NCBI GenBank assembly: GCA_017472665.1
Contig: JAFUOS010000016.1
Coordinates: 1-49,993, forward strand
Source of the DNA: Tyzzerella sp.
GTDB taxonomy: Bacteria > Bacillota > Clostridia > Lachnospirales > Lachnospiraceae
Reading direction: 5' to 3'
DNA length: 49,993 bases
Position numbers and translations under genes: made by a program. The notes under the pieces were generated by a model that had not been told where the DNA came from, did not search any database, and worked only from the letters and a program-made list of their open reading frames with translations. Of the stretch, positions 36,591 through 45,189 are shown piece after piece (positions within the stretch are counted from its first letter, which is position 1; every line of letters starts with the position of its first letter).

Positions 36591-37730
36591 ATGAAAAAAC
36601 GAAATATCATATCAGAACTATGGAATTGGTGTAAAAAGGAGGCCGTGCTGAGCGTAGCCATAATACTGGCTGTTGTCTCATCTTTCTTGGTACATCCAGA
36701 CAGAGAATACTTGGGATATATTGATTTTAGAACATTAGCCATTTTGTTTTGCCTGATGGCGGTGATGGCAGGACTTCAGCAGATTGGACTGTTTGGTTAT
36801 GTAGCTGAGAAACTTTTGAAATTAGTAAAGCACATCAGAGGAATCATTTTTATTTTAATAATGCTGTGTTTCTTTTCAAGTATGCTCATTACCAACGATG
36901 TGGCGCTGATTACTTTCGTGCCATTTACATTTATTGTTTTAAAAATGATATTGGGTGAACGGGCAGAAAAATTAATTGTACCTGTCGTAGTCATGCAAAC
37001 AATCGCTGCAAATTTGGGCAGTATGTTAACACCGATTGGAAATCCACAGAATCTATATTTATATGGAAAGGCAGCTATGAATTTTGGCAGTTTTATTATG
37101 TTTATGCTGCCGTATACTGTGATAGCATTTATTTTATTGACAGCATGGTGCCTGCTATTTCCTTATAAAGGAGAAAAACGGGTTGATTTAGAGTTAGAAA
37201 AGGAGACTTCGCTAGCATCTTACAAAAAGCAATTGACGGTGTATGGCGTGTTGTTTGTTTCATGTTTGCTCACGGTGGCACATATTTTACCGTATGAAGT
37301 GACATTATTGACAGTATTGGTAGTCGTATTTTTCTTGGATAAAAATGTGTTGGGTCAGGTGGATTATGCACTGTTATTTACATTTGTGGGATTTTTTATC
37401 TTTATTGGTAACATGGGACGAGTGCCTGCATTTAATGCTTTCATTCAGGAAATCATTACTGGAAATGAAGTTATTACAAGTGTGATTGCAAGTCAGTTTA
37501 TGAGTAATGTTCCAGCTGCGTTGCTGTTATCGGGTTTCACAAACCAGTATGAGCTCTTGATTATTGGAACGAATTTGGGTGGGCTTGGAACAATTATTGC
37601 GTCTATGGCCAGCTTGATTTCATTCAAATATATTGGGAAAGAATATAAACAGTTGCGTGGCAAATATTTGCTTTATTTTACAGTGGCAAATATTCTGTTT
37701 TTAGTGGTGTTATTATTTTTTAATCTGTGA
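36591..37730 (+). CDS. SLC13/ArsB-type anion permease
   Basis: 379 residues with about 10 TM segments in the ion transporter superfamily pattern. The paired substrate-binding motifs are present as SMLITNDVALITF and SQFMSNVPAALL, with NLGSMLTPIGNPQNL between. Relatives carry citrate, dicarboxylates, sulfate or arsenite. The protein is slightly shorter than typical SLC13 members. AGGGGG lies 11 bases before the ATG. It is a single gene. Confidence 0.85.
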   Translation: MKKRNIISELWNWCKKEAVLSVAIILAVVSSFLVHPDREYLGYIDFRTLAILFCLMAVMAGLQQIGLFGYVAEKLLKLVKHIRGIIFILIMLCFFSSMLITNDVALITFVPFTFIVLKMILGERAEKLIVPVVVMQTIAANLGSMLTPIGNPQNLYLYGKAAMNFGSFIMFMLPYTVIAFILLTAWCLLFPYKGEKRVDLELEKETSLASYKKQLTVYGVLFVSCLLTVAHILPYEVTLLTVLVVVFFLDKNVLGQVDYALLFTFVGFFIFIGNMGRVPAFNAFIQEIITGNEVITSVIASQFMSNVPAALLLSGFTNQYELLIIGTNLGGLGTIIASMASLISFKYIGKEYKQLRGKYLLYFTVANILFLVVLLFFNL

Positions 37731-37793
37731 TAATATAAAACTATGAAATTTGAAACGAAAATCTAGAAAGATATATTTAGGAGGTTACATTTT

Positions 37794-38426
37794 ATGAATA
37801 CAAACGCATTTCGCAGTTTATCTTATGGAGTTTACATTATCTCTACTTTGGACGGAGAAAGACCAACTGGTTGTGTTGCGAACAGTGTGATGCAGATTAC
37901 ATCTTCACCTGCCACAATCGCAGTCAGTATGAATCACGACAATTACACAAATTCGTGCATCGAGAAATCTGGAAAGTTTGCAGTTTCCATTTTATCAGAA
38001 CAGTCTGCTCCAGGCCTTATCGGAACCTTTGGTTTTCAATCTGGAAAAGAAGTCAATAAATTTGACGGAGTGGAAGCAGTTGAAAAAGAAGGAATTTCGG
38101 TAGTCGCAGACGCTTGTGCTTATGTAGTTTGCAAAGTGATTGATAAGATGGAGACTTCTACCCATACCGTATTTCTAGGGGAAGTGATTGATGCAGATGT
38201 TCTGAAAAATGAGGATCCGATGACATATGCATACTATCATAAGGTGGTAAAAGGTAAGAGCCCGAAAAATGCACCAACTTATCTGCCAGAGGAAAAAGAG
38301 GAAGAAAAGGATGAGGGTGAGAAATGGGTATGCAGCATTTGTGGTTATGTTCACGAAGGGGAGCTGCCGGAAGATTATAAGTGTCCAGTTTGCCAGCAGC
38401 CTAGAAGTGTGTTTGTGAAGAAATAA
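37794..38426 (+). CDS. Flavin reductase-rubredoxin fusion (high-molecular-weight rubredoxin type)
   Basis: 210 residues. Residues 1-160 are a flavin-reductase-like FMN-binding domain (GVYIISTLDG, PTGCVANSVMQITS). Residues about 175-210 are a rubredoxin with two CxxC knuckles (WVCSICGYVHEG, KCPVCQQP). The same fusion in Moorella (Hrb) passes electrons from NADH to a flavodiiron protein that removes oxygen or nitric oxide. No flavodiiron protein gene is adjacent. AGGAGG precedes the ATG. Confidence 0.9.
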   Translation: MNTNAFRSLSYGVYIISTLDGERPTGCVANSVMQITSSPATIAVSMNHDNYTNSCIEKSGKFAVSILSEQSAPGLIGTFGFQSGKEVNKFDGVEAVEKEGISVVADACAYVVCKVIDKMETSTHTVFLGEVIDADVLKNEDPMTYAYYHKVVKGKSPKNAPTYLPEEKEEEKDEGEKWVCSICGYVHEGELPEDYKCPVCQQPRSVFVKK

Positions 38427-38457
38427 GTGACAGCTGGAAAAAGGATAATTTTGGAGA

Positions 38458-38484
38458 AGCATTTGCCAATGGTAGATGCTTTTT
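38458..38484 (+). terminator. Terminator of the flavin reductase-rubredoxin gene
   Basis: AGCATTTGCC pairs with GGTAGATGCT (G-T pairs allowed) and is followed by TTTTT. Confidence 0.75.
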
Positions 38485-38514
38485 CTTGTGTGGAGACAAA
38501 AGAAATTTCTATTT

Positions 38515-38548
38515 TGTAACCTACCCGTAACACACCCTACATTATAAT
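38515..38548 (+). promoter_or_regulatory. ABC-transporter promoter with 11-bp-phased direct repeats
   Basis: TGTAAC (38515-38520) and CGTAAC (38526-38531) are repeated at an 11-bp step, as expected for OmpR-family regulators. They cover the -35 area of a promoter with TATAAT at 38543-38548 and no good -35. The response regulator at 42014 is the natural candidate. Confidence 0.5.
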
Positions 38549-38579
38549 ACACCCATCAAACCGAGAGGAGTATGAAAAA

Positions 38580-39248
38580 ATGGAAATCTTAAAAGTAGAA
38601 AATCTAACAAAAATATACGGAAAAGACAGCACAGAGGTCGTAGCCCTCGACCACGTTTCCTTTTCCGTCCAAAAAGGAGAATTTGTAGCAATCGTCGGAG
38701 CCAGCGGTTCCGGAAAATCCACCCTGTTGCATCTGATTGGCGGCGTGGACAGACCAACCGAAGGAAAAGTTTATATCGATGGCAAAGACATTTTTGAATT
38801 TGACGATGACAAACTGGCAATTTTTAGACGGAGACAGGTTGGCCTAATTTATCAGTTCTATAACCTGATTCCGATTTTAAATGTAGAAGAAAACATTACA
38901 TTGCCACTGAGTTTAGACAACAGGGAAGTCGGTGAAGAGAAATTAAATGAACTTTTGAAAACACTCGGAATGGAAAGCAGAAGAACACATTTGCCAAATG
39001 AACTGTCAGGCGGGCAGCAGCAAAGAACGAGTATCGGCAGAGCCCTTATTACTAATCCATCTATCATCCTTGCAGATGAACCAACTGGAAATTTGGACTC
39101 AAAAGCAAGTGATGAGATTGTGGAACTTCTGAAAAAATCCAACTGGGATTACAATCAGACAATCATCATGATAACCCACGATATGGAAATCGCCAAATAC
39201 GCCGACCGCATCCTAAAACTGGAAGATGGCAGAATTGTAGGTGAGTAA
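38580..39248 (+). CDS. ABC transporter ATP-binding protein (MacB/BceA type)
   Basis: 222 residues with Walker A (GASGSGKSTLL), Q-loop (YQFYNLIP), signature LSGGQQQR, Walker B (IILADEPTG) and H-loop (ITHD). It belongs to the LolD/MacB/BceA class that pairs with FtsX-type permeases. The permease ATG is 2 bp after its stop codon. AGAGGAG lies 9 bases before the ATG. Confidence 0.93.
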   Translation: MEILKVENLTKIYGKDSTEVVALDHVSFSVQKGEFVAIVGASGSGKSTLLHLIGGVDRPTEGKVYIDGKDIFEFDDDKLAIFRRRQVGLIYQFYNLIPILNVEENITLPLSLDNREVGEEKLNELLKTLGMESRRTHLPNELSGGQQQRTSIGRALITNPSIILADEPTGNLDSKASDEIVELLKKSNWDYNQTIIMITHDMEIAKYADRILKLEDGRIVGE

Positions 39249-39249
39249 T

Positions 39250-41931
39250 ATGACATTGTTAAACAGACTTACCTTAAAGAATTTGAAATTAAATAAGAAA
39301 AGAACGATTGTGACCGTCATCGGCATTATTTTGTCGGTTGCATTGTTAACAGCGGTTGCAAGTATGTTTTTTAGTGCCAGAGAAAGCCTGATTCAATTTC
39401 AGAAACAAGAGCAGGGGAATTATCACTATAGTTTTACATCCGTTTTGCAAGAGGGCGTGCAGGAATTAAAGCAGAACCGAAAAATCGAGTCGTTGTATGT
39501 GACAAAGACGCTCGGTTATGCGAAATTAGATGGGGTTGAAAATGAGTATAAGCCTTATGCGTATGTGAAAGAATTCGATCAAGAAGCATTAGAGAACATG
39601 AGTATTACGCTGACAGAAGGAAGATTGCCGGAAAATGCAAACGAAATTCTGATTCCTACGCATCTGAAATCGAATGGCGGTTTAGCGTTAAAAGTAGGCG
39701 AAACAATTACACTTGAAGTCGGAACGCGCGTGTCTGAAGGAGGAGTGCTGAATCAATTCAATCCTTTCAATACGGAAGTTCCGGAGGAAATTGTTGACAC
39801 GCAGACAAAGACATATAAGATTGTTGGAATTATGGAAAGGTTCGCTTATCGAATTGAGAACTATGAAGCACCGGGATATACGTTTGTTTCTTATTTGGAA
39901 GACAGTGATTCTGTGAAAGAAGCAGACGTATATGTGAGATATACGAAAGAAGGTTTGAAGGATTATCTGCGCACAACTGCACAAATCTTAGAAGTGGATG
40001 AGGAAGCTTATGTCGCTTTAAACGGACCGGGTGCAGCATTTACGGAAGAAGAGCATGCAGAATTTCAAGAAAAAGTAGGAGAACCAAAGTATGATGCAGT
40101 TGCGAACGACTATCTGATTACATTGGAAAGCGGCGTTTTTGGTGACAGTACTTTGAACGCGTTGGCGTCAGCGGTAGTAATTGTGGTAATAATCATTATT
40201 GTTACATCCGTGTTCTGCATAAAAAATAGCTTTGATATCTCCATTACGGAGAAAATCAGGCAGTATGGAATGCTCGCCAGCATAGGCGCCACCAAGAAGC
40301 AGATTAAGAAAAATGTATACTATGAAGCAATGATTCTTGGCGCTTTGGGAATCCCGCTTGGAATTTTGTCAGGTGTTTTTGCAGCATTTGTATTGATTCA
40401 AATCAGCAATCTCTTTATTGGAGATATGTTGGATTTTGATTTAGTATTTTCTTTCTCATGGCTTGCGATACTGTTCGCTGTCGTTTTGGGAATCGTGACG
40501 CTTCTGTTATCTGCGCGAAAGAGTGCGAACAGAGCCAGCAAGATTGCACCGATTCAGGCAATTCGAAATAGTGGAGAAATCAAAATCCGGGCAAAGAAAA
40601 TTAAATCGCCGAAATGGGTTAAAAAGGTATTTGGAATTGGTGGAGAAATTTCTTATAAGAATCTGCAGAGAAGCAAGAAAAAGTATCGCACAACGGTAGT
40701 GAGTATCGTGGTTTGTGTTTCTGTTTTTATTGCGTTGAGTTCGTTTGTGAATCTTGCGTTTGACACGATTCGGGCAGAGTTCCAGGGAACGGACTACAAT
40801 TTGCAATTAGTTTATCAGAATAATGAAGAGATTGAGGAAAAGAAAGAGGAAATTCGCAATCTGGAAGGGGTAAAACGATTTATAGATACGGCATTTACAT
40901 CTGTAGAATTTGAGGCGGATGAAGAACAATTTACCGACGAATATTTGAAAGTCTATCCTAAAGCAGGAAAAGACTATAAAGATGAAAATGGGGAAATGCA
41001 AAAGTATTACGAAAGCTTGGATGTGCGTGTCATAAATGAGGAGGCATTTCAAGAATATGTAGAGTCGCTGCACTTGAAGTACGAGGAAGTCAAAGAAAAA
41101 GGGATTTTGCTAAATACGGTTTGGGTATCTCAGTATGATGAGGAAGGTAAGTATTCTCAGATTGAAATGGAGCAATATTCCATGAAAGCCGGTGATAGAA
41201 TAAAAGGGCAAGTGACCTTGGATTACGACGAAGATGCACAGAATGCAACTGCAGATTTAGATATTGAAATTGCAAAGGTGACGGATGAAGTTCCAATGGG
41301 TATGGAAGAGTACAGAGCTTCTGCTTCGTTAGTTGTTGGCGGGTCATATTATGGCAAAATATTAAACAGCCATCATCATGCGTATATTTATATCGACTCA
41401 GAGGATGCGGGAAAAACTCAGGAAGAGATTGAAGAAATCTTTGATAATATGAGTAGTTATGATGGATATTATCATCTTAACAACCTTGAGGAAAATGCCC
41501 GCATGATGCAATCCTTCTATACGCTGATTTCCATTTTCCTTTATGGTTTCATCACGGTAATTGCCCTTATTGGAGTAACAAATATCTTCAATACCATTAC
41601 GACTAACATGAATCTCCGCAGAAGGGAATTTGCAACCTTAAAGAGTGTCGGAATGACGAAGAAAGAGTTTAACCGCATGATTCAGCTGGAAAGCTTCTTC
41701 TACGGAATGAAATCGTTGGTGATTGGAATTCCAATTGGATGCGTATTGTCATATTTGATTTATCATGTTTTGGCAGGCGGAGAGATTGTTATCGCTTATA
41801 GCCTGCCGATTGCAGCAATTTTGATTTCTATCATTGCAGTATTTTTACTTATCACAGTGATTATGAAATACTCCATTGGTAAAATTAATAAGCAGAACGT
41901 GATTGAGACGATTCGCAACGAAAATATTTAA
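39250..41931 (+). CDS. ABC transporter permease with two FtsX domains
   Basis: About 894 residues. TM1 (about 17-40) is followed by a large extracellular domain (about 45-290), an FtsX core of three TM segments (about 290-420), a second extracellular domain (about 500-740) and a second FtsX core at the C-terminus (three TM segments from about 757). The FtsX sequence ATKKQIKKNVYYEAMILG is typical. With its ATPase it should work as a mechanotransmission pump on antimicrobial peptides, lipids or cell-wall substrates. The ATG at 39250 has AGGTGAG upstream; the GTG at 39241 is in frame but overlaps the ATPase gene. Confidence 0.9.
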   Translation: MTLLNRLTLKNLKLNKKRTIVTVIGIILSVALLTAVASMFFSARESLIQFQKQEQGNYHYSFTSVLQEGVQELKQNRKIESLYVTKTLGYAKLDGVENEYKPYAYVKEFDQEALENMSITLTEGRLPENANEILIPTHLKSNGGLALKVGETITLEVGTRVSEGGVLNQFNPFNTEVPEEIVDTQTKTYKIVGIMERFAYRIENYEAPGYTFVSYLEDSDSVKEADVYVRYTKEGLKDYLRTTAQILEVDEEAYVALNGPGAAFTEEEHAEFQEKVGEPKYDAVANDYLITLESGVFGDSTLNALASAVVIVVIIIIVTSVFCIKNSFDISITEKIRQYGMLASIGATKKQIKKNVYYEAMILGALGIPLGILSGVFAAFVLIQISNLFIGDMLDFDLVFSFSWLAILFAVVLGIVTLLLSARKSANRASKIAPIQAIRNSGEIKIRAKKIKSPKWVKKVFGIGGEISYKNLQRSKKKYRTTVVSIVVCVSVFIALSSFVNLAFDTIRAEFQGTDYNLQLVYQNNEEIEEKKEEIRNLEGVKRFIDTAFTSVEFEADEEQFTDEYLKVYPKAGKDYKDENGEMQKYYESLDVRVINEEAFQEYVESLHLKYEEVKEKGILLNTVWVSQYDEEGKYSQIEMEQYSMKAGDRIKGQVTLDYDEDAQNATADLDIEIAKVTDEVPMGMEEYRASASLVVGGSYYGKILNSHHHAYIYIDSEDAGKTQEEIEEIFDNMSSYDGYYHLNNLEENARMMQSFYTLISIFLYGFITVIALIGVTNIFNTITTNMNLRRREFATLKSVGMTKKEFNRMIQLESFFYGMKSLVIGIPIGCVLSYLIYHVLAGGEIVIAYSLPIAAILISIIAVFLLITVIMKYSIGKINKQNVIETIRNENI

Positions 41932-41940
41932 AAACAAGGA

Positions 41941-41977
41941 GGCGCGCAAGAGGTATTTATTACTTCACAACCGCGCC
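41941..41977. repeat. GGCGCG-N25-CGCGCC hairpin element
   Basis: GGCGCG (41941-41946) pairs with CGCGCC (41972-41977) around a 25-base loop. The stem extends outward with one bulge. The loop length and some loop bases (CAAG near its start, TATT) match the hairpin at 27163-27199. It lies between the permease and response regulator genes and may attenuate transcription between them. Confidence 0.6.
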
Positions 41978-42013
41978 TTCCGTTGTTATACTGAGTAGGA
42001 GAGGAGCGTGCGT

Positions 42014-42673
42014 ATGAACATTTTATTGGTGGAAGACAATTTGACGATTGTAAAAGGCTTGGAGTATGCGTTTCAGAGTAATGGATATGCATTTCATGGA
42101 ACGGGTACAGTTCGTGATACAAAGAAATATTTAGAACAGCAAAATGCAGATTTGATTGTGTTAGACATTGCGCTCCCAGACGGAAACGGACTGCGATTAT
42201 ATGAGGATTATATTCGAGCAAAAAACATTTCGACAATCTTTCTGACGGCAGAGGATGACGAAGAGATCGTGGTAAAAGGATTGAATCTCGGCGCAGATGA
42301 TTATATTACAAAACCATTTTCCACAAAGGAATTGATGGCGAGAGTCAATCGCGTTTTAATGCGGAATCGAAAGGAGGCAATTGTTCGCGTCGGGCAAGTC
42401 GCTTTTGATCTGGACAAAATGATTGTCACCAGAGAGGGTAATCCAGTAAATCTCACAAGCCTCGAATTAAAACTTTTGCATTTATTATTTTTGAATTTGA
42501 ATAAAGTGGTAAGCCGCAATACCATTCTCGACAAAATCTGGGAATGGACAGGGAATGATGTGGATGACCATACGGTCACCGTTTATTTGAAACGAATTCG
42601 AGAAAAAATCGGGAACGACGTCATCGTTACCGTAAAAGGAATTGGTTATAGGATTGATCAGGATGAAAAATAA
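42014..42673 (+). CDS. OmpR-family response regulator
   Basis: 219 residues. The receiver domain has phospho-acceptor Asp51 (LIVLDIALPDGNG) and Lys in ITKPFSTKE; the winged-helix output domain is about 125-219 (VDDHTVTVYLKRIREKI). It overlaps the kinase that follows (ATG within its last codons). AGGAG precedes the ATG at 42014; the GTG at 42008 is in frame but poorly spaced. It likely controls the ABC operon upstream. Confidence 0.9.
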   Translation: MNILLVEDNLTIVKGLEYAFQSNGYAFHGTGTVRDTKKYLEQQNADLIVLDIALPDGNGLRLYEDYIRAKNISTIFLTAEDDEEIVVKGLNLGADDYITKPFSTKELMARVNRVLMRNRKEAIVRVGQVAFDLDKMIVTREGNPVNLTSLELKLLHLLFLNLNKVVSRNTILDKIWEWTGNDVDDHTVTVYLKRIREKIGNDVIVTVKGIGYRIDQDEK

Positions 42674-43979
42674 AGTAAATTTAAAAAGATGTTTGTGGCA
42701 GTGCCTTTCTGTGATTTTGGTATTCTTGATTTTATTCTTGGGTTTTCAATGGAAAGGGTATCGGGAATATACGTCAAATTACAATCGAAAAATGGATGCC
42801 ATACTGAGAGAAGTGCGTGAAAAATATCCGGATATTACAAAGGCAGAATTGATGGAAATCTTGAATGCCAGCGAAGAAAGGGTTTATGATGAATTGGAAG
42901 AGTCCTTTGTGGACAGCTTCGGAATTGATTTGGAAAAAGACTCGTTGATTTTGGAAAATGAAACTGGATTTCGCCATTCTTTGATGTTGAATGGATTGTT
43001 TGTAATTTTGCTTTCCAGTGCACTGGTGGGTTTATTTTTAAAATATAACTACAATAAAGATAAAGAATTGGAGCAGATTACAAGATATATTGAAGAAATT
43101 AATCAGCGAAATTATAAGTTGGAAATCGACGATATTTCCGAGGATGAGTTGTCTATTTTGAAAAATGAGATTTATAAGACGACGGTGATGCTGAAAGAGA
43201 CGGCGGAGAATTCGATGAGGGCGAAGAATGATTTGAAGGAGTCGCTGTCGGATATTTCACATCAGCTCAAGACGCCGTTGACCTCCATTTTAGTGATTCT
43301 GGATAATCTGATTGACGACCCTGAGATGGATGTAGCAGTAAGACAGGATTTTATACGGGATATCAAGCGTGAAATTACGAACATTAATTTCTTGGTGCAG
43401 TCGCTTTTGAAGCTTTCAAAGCTGGATTCGGATACGGTGGTTTTTATGAAAGAAGAGGTTGCAGTGAGGAGGATTGTGGATGCGGCGGTGCAGAATGTGG
43501 CGACGCTGTGCGATTTAAAGAATGTGCAAGTGGAGAGAGACGGTGGCGGTTTGGAGAATGTGCGAGTGGAGACAGATGGCGCCGGTTTGGAGAATGTGCG
43601 AGTGGAGACAGACGGTGTCGGCTTGGAGAATGCAGAAGATCCTTCGATTATCTGTGATTTCCGCTGGCAGGTAGAAGCAATTACAAATATTCTAAAGAAT
43701 TGCGTGGAACACTCGCCGCAGGGCAGTAAAGTCCTTATTAAAACAGAAAGGAATAGCGTATATACGGCCATCTCGATAAGAGATTTTGGCGATGGGATTG
43801 ATGAAGAAGATCAAAAGCATATTTTTGAACGATTCTACAAAGGTAAAAATGCATCGCAGGACAGTGTTGGAATTGGGCTTGCGTTGGCGAAGGCAATTGT
43901 GGAGGCTGACCGGGGGCATATTAGTGTGGAATCGGGAGATGGCGGAACGAAGTTTGTTGTAAAATATTTTCAAGTGTAA
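42663..43979 (+). CDS. Sensor histidine kinase with internal tandem repeat
   Basis: 438 residues: TM1 (about 10-28), a small extracellular domain (about 29-108), TM2 (about 109-126), a HAMP-like linker, HisKA with His200 (LSDISHQLKTPLTS), and HATPase (NILKNCVEHS, IRDFGDGI, GIGLALAKAIVEA). Between HisKA and the N box, residues 287-322 are three copies of a 12-residue unit (NVRVETDGAGLE type), coded by three 36-bp repeats. An intact kinase needs a short beta strand there, so the copies probably lengthen a surface loop. The gene overlaps the regulator gene and is its cognate partner. Confidence 0.9.
   Translation: MKNKVNLKRCLWQCLSVILVFLILFLGFQWKGYREYTSNYNRKMDAILREVREKYPDITKAELMEILNASEERVYDELEESFVDSFGIDLEKDSLILENETGFRHSLMLNGLFVILLSSALVGLFLKYNYNKDKELEQITRYIEEINQRNYKLEIDDISEDELSILKNEIYKTTVMLKETAENSMRAKNDLKESLSDISHQLKTPLTSILVILDNLIDDPEMDVAVRQDFIRDIKREITNINFLVQSLLKLSKLDSDTVVFMKEEVAVRRIVDAAVQNVATLCDLKNVQVERDGGGLENVRVETDGAGLENVRVETDGVGLENAEDPSIICDFRWQVEAITNILKNCVEHSPQGSKVLIKTERNSVYTAISIRDFGDGIDEEDQKHIFERFYKGKNASQDSVGIGLALAKAIVEADRGHISVESGDGGTKFVVKYFQV
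43521..43628 (+). repeat. Three 36-bp tandem repeats inside the kinase gene
   Basis: The units are 43521-43556, 43557-43592 and 43593-43628. Each begins AATGTGC and ends TTGGAG. They are in frame (12 codons), and units 2 and 3 are more alike than unit 1. Such an array can gain or lose units by slippage without breaking the gene. Confidence 0.95.
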
Positions 43980-43995
43980 TAAACTCATAATAAAC

Positions 43996-44009
43996 CAACT
44001 CGTAAGTTG
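43996..44009. promoter_or_regulatory. Palindromic operator-like site before the oxidoreductase gene
   Basis: CAACTCGTAAGTTG sits in a 35-bp block (AATAAACTC, AATAAACC, then this palindrome and GAT) that is repeated at 45138-45170 before the ATPase gene. Here the palindrome has a mismatched centre. It is 37 bp from the Gfo/Idh/MocA start codon. Confidence 0.55.
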
Positions 44010-44046
44010 ATAAATGAATTAAATTCTACTGGGAGAATAAATCATT

Positions 44047-45036
44047 ATGAAAGAAATAAAATTAGGAACAATCGGTTCGGGCACCATAGTCCGTTCCATT
44101 CTCAACGGAGTAAGCCAAACAGAGGGAATCCGCTGCGCAGCAGTATACTCCCGAACATATGAAAAAGGAAAAAAGCTTGCAGACGAATATAGTGTAAACA
44201 AAGTCTACACAGATATGGAAGCATTTCTCGACGATGAAGAAATGAATTTTGTATACATTGCAACACCAAACCATCTGCACTATGAACAAACGAAGAAGGC
44301 GCTCCTTGCAGGGAAAAACGTTATTTGCGAAAAGCCATTTTGTACACGCGAAGAACAGGCAGCAGAACTGATAGCCCTTGCGAAAGAACAGAGATTATTT
44401 TTGGTAGAGGCTGCGCCAACCACGTTCCTCCCAAACTATGAAATCTTAAAGCGTGAGTTGCCGAAAATTGGAAAAATTCGTTTGGTGATGTCAAATTTTA
44501 GTCAGTATTCCAGTCGATATGACAACCTTTTAAATGGTGAAATTCCAAATATTTTTAACCCAGACTATGCGGGCGGATGCCTCATGGATATCAATTTCTA
44601 TAATGTATATTTGAATGTAGCATTGTTTGGCAGACCGGAAAAAGCGGTATATTATCCAAACTTCTTCACAAGTCCAAAGGTTGACACGTCTGGAATGATG
44701 GTTATGCAGTATGAGGATTTTGTCAGTCAAAATGCTGGTGCAAAGGATACATGGGGTGTCAATTTCTTTCAGATCGAAGGAGAGAAAGGGTATATCTATG
44801 TGACAGGCGGTAGTAGTTCGCTACAGAGCATCAAAGTGGTGACAAAAAATTCTGAGGAAGAGTTTAATGAGCAGCCGAGTCAAGATAGGTGGCTTTATGA
44901 AGTGCAAAATTTGACGAAGTTAATTTTGGCAGATGATTTTGAGGAGATTTCTCGGAGATTGGAGGTTACTTTAGATGCGGTTCATGTGATGGAGAAGGCG
45001 AGAAAAGATGCGGGGATTTCTTTTCCGGGGGATTAG
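44047..45036 (+). CDS. Gfo/Idh/MocA-family oxidoreductase
   Basis: 329 residues. The N-terminal Rossmann fold (GTIGSGTIVRSIL) is followed by ATPNHLHYEQ and the catalytic-lysine motif CEKPFC, then a C-terminal alpha/beta domain with LMDINFYNV. Members oxidise or reduce sugars, inositols or related alcohols with NAD(P); the substrate is open. The ribosome binding site is only GGGAG at about 44031. No sugar transporter is adjacent. Confidence 0.9.
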   Translation: MKEIKLGTIGSGTIVRSILNGVSQTEGIRCAAVYSRTYEKGKKLADEYSVNKVYTDMEAFLDDEEMNFVYIATPNHLHYEQTKKALLAGKNVICEKPFCTREEQAAELIALAKEQRLFLVEAAPTTFLPNYEILKRELPKIGKIRLVMSNFSQYSSRYDNLLNGEIPNIFNPDYAGGCLMDINFYNVYLNVALFGRPEKAVYYPNFFTSPKVDTSGMMVMQYEDFVSQNAGAKDTWGVNFFQIEGEKGYIYVTGGSSSLQSIKVVTKNSEEEFNEQPSQDRWLYEVQNLTKLILADDFEEISRRLEVTLDAVHVMEKARKDAGISFPGD

Positions 45037-45043
45037 ATAGAAG

Positions 45044-45078
45044 CCAGATTGTCCGAGGGCAGTCTGGTCTATTTTTTT
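45044..45078 (+). terminator. Terminator of the oxidoreductase gene
   Basis: CCAGATTG (45044-45051) pairs with CAGTCTGG (45060-45067), with a G-T pair, and is followed by TCTATTTTTTT. Confidence 0.8.
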
Positions 45079-45108
45079 ACACGTTTTAAAATGGAAAATA
45101 GTATTATC

Positions 45109-45167
45109 TTGACAAGAAAAAAGAAAAATGGGTATAATAAACTCGTAATAAACCAACTCATGAGTTG
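45109..45167 (+). promoter_or_regulatory. Promoter and palindromic operator of the AAA ATPase gene
   Basis: TTGACA (45109-45114) and TATAAT (45133-45138) are 18 bp apart. The perfect 14-bp palindrome CAACTCATGAGTTG (45154-45167) follows at about +10. A protein bound there would block elongation from this promoter. Confidence 0.7.
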
Positions 45168-45189
45168 ATATTAAAGAAGGTGACATGTT

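Noticed and set aside
43521-43628. A CRISPR-like array
   Set aside because: The units are contiguous with no spacers and lie in frame inside a kinase gene, so they are a coding tandem repeat.
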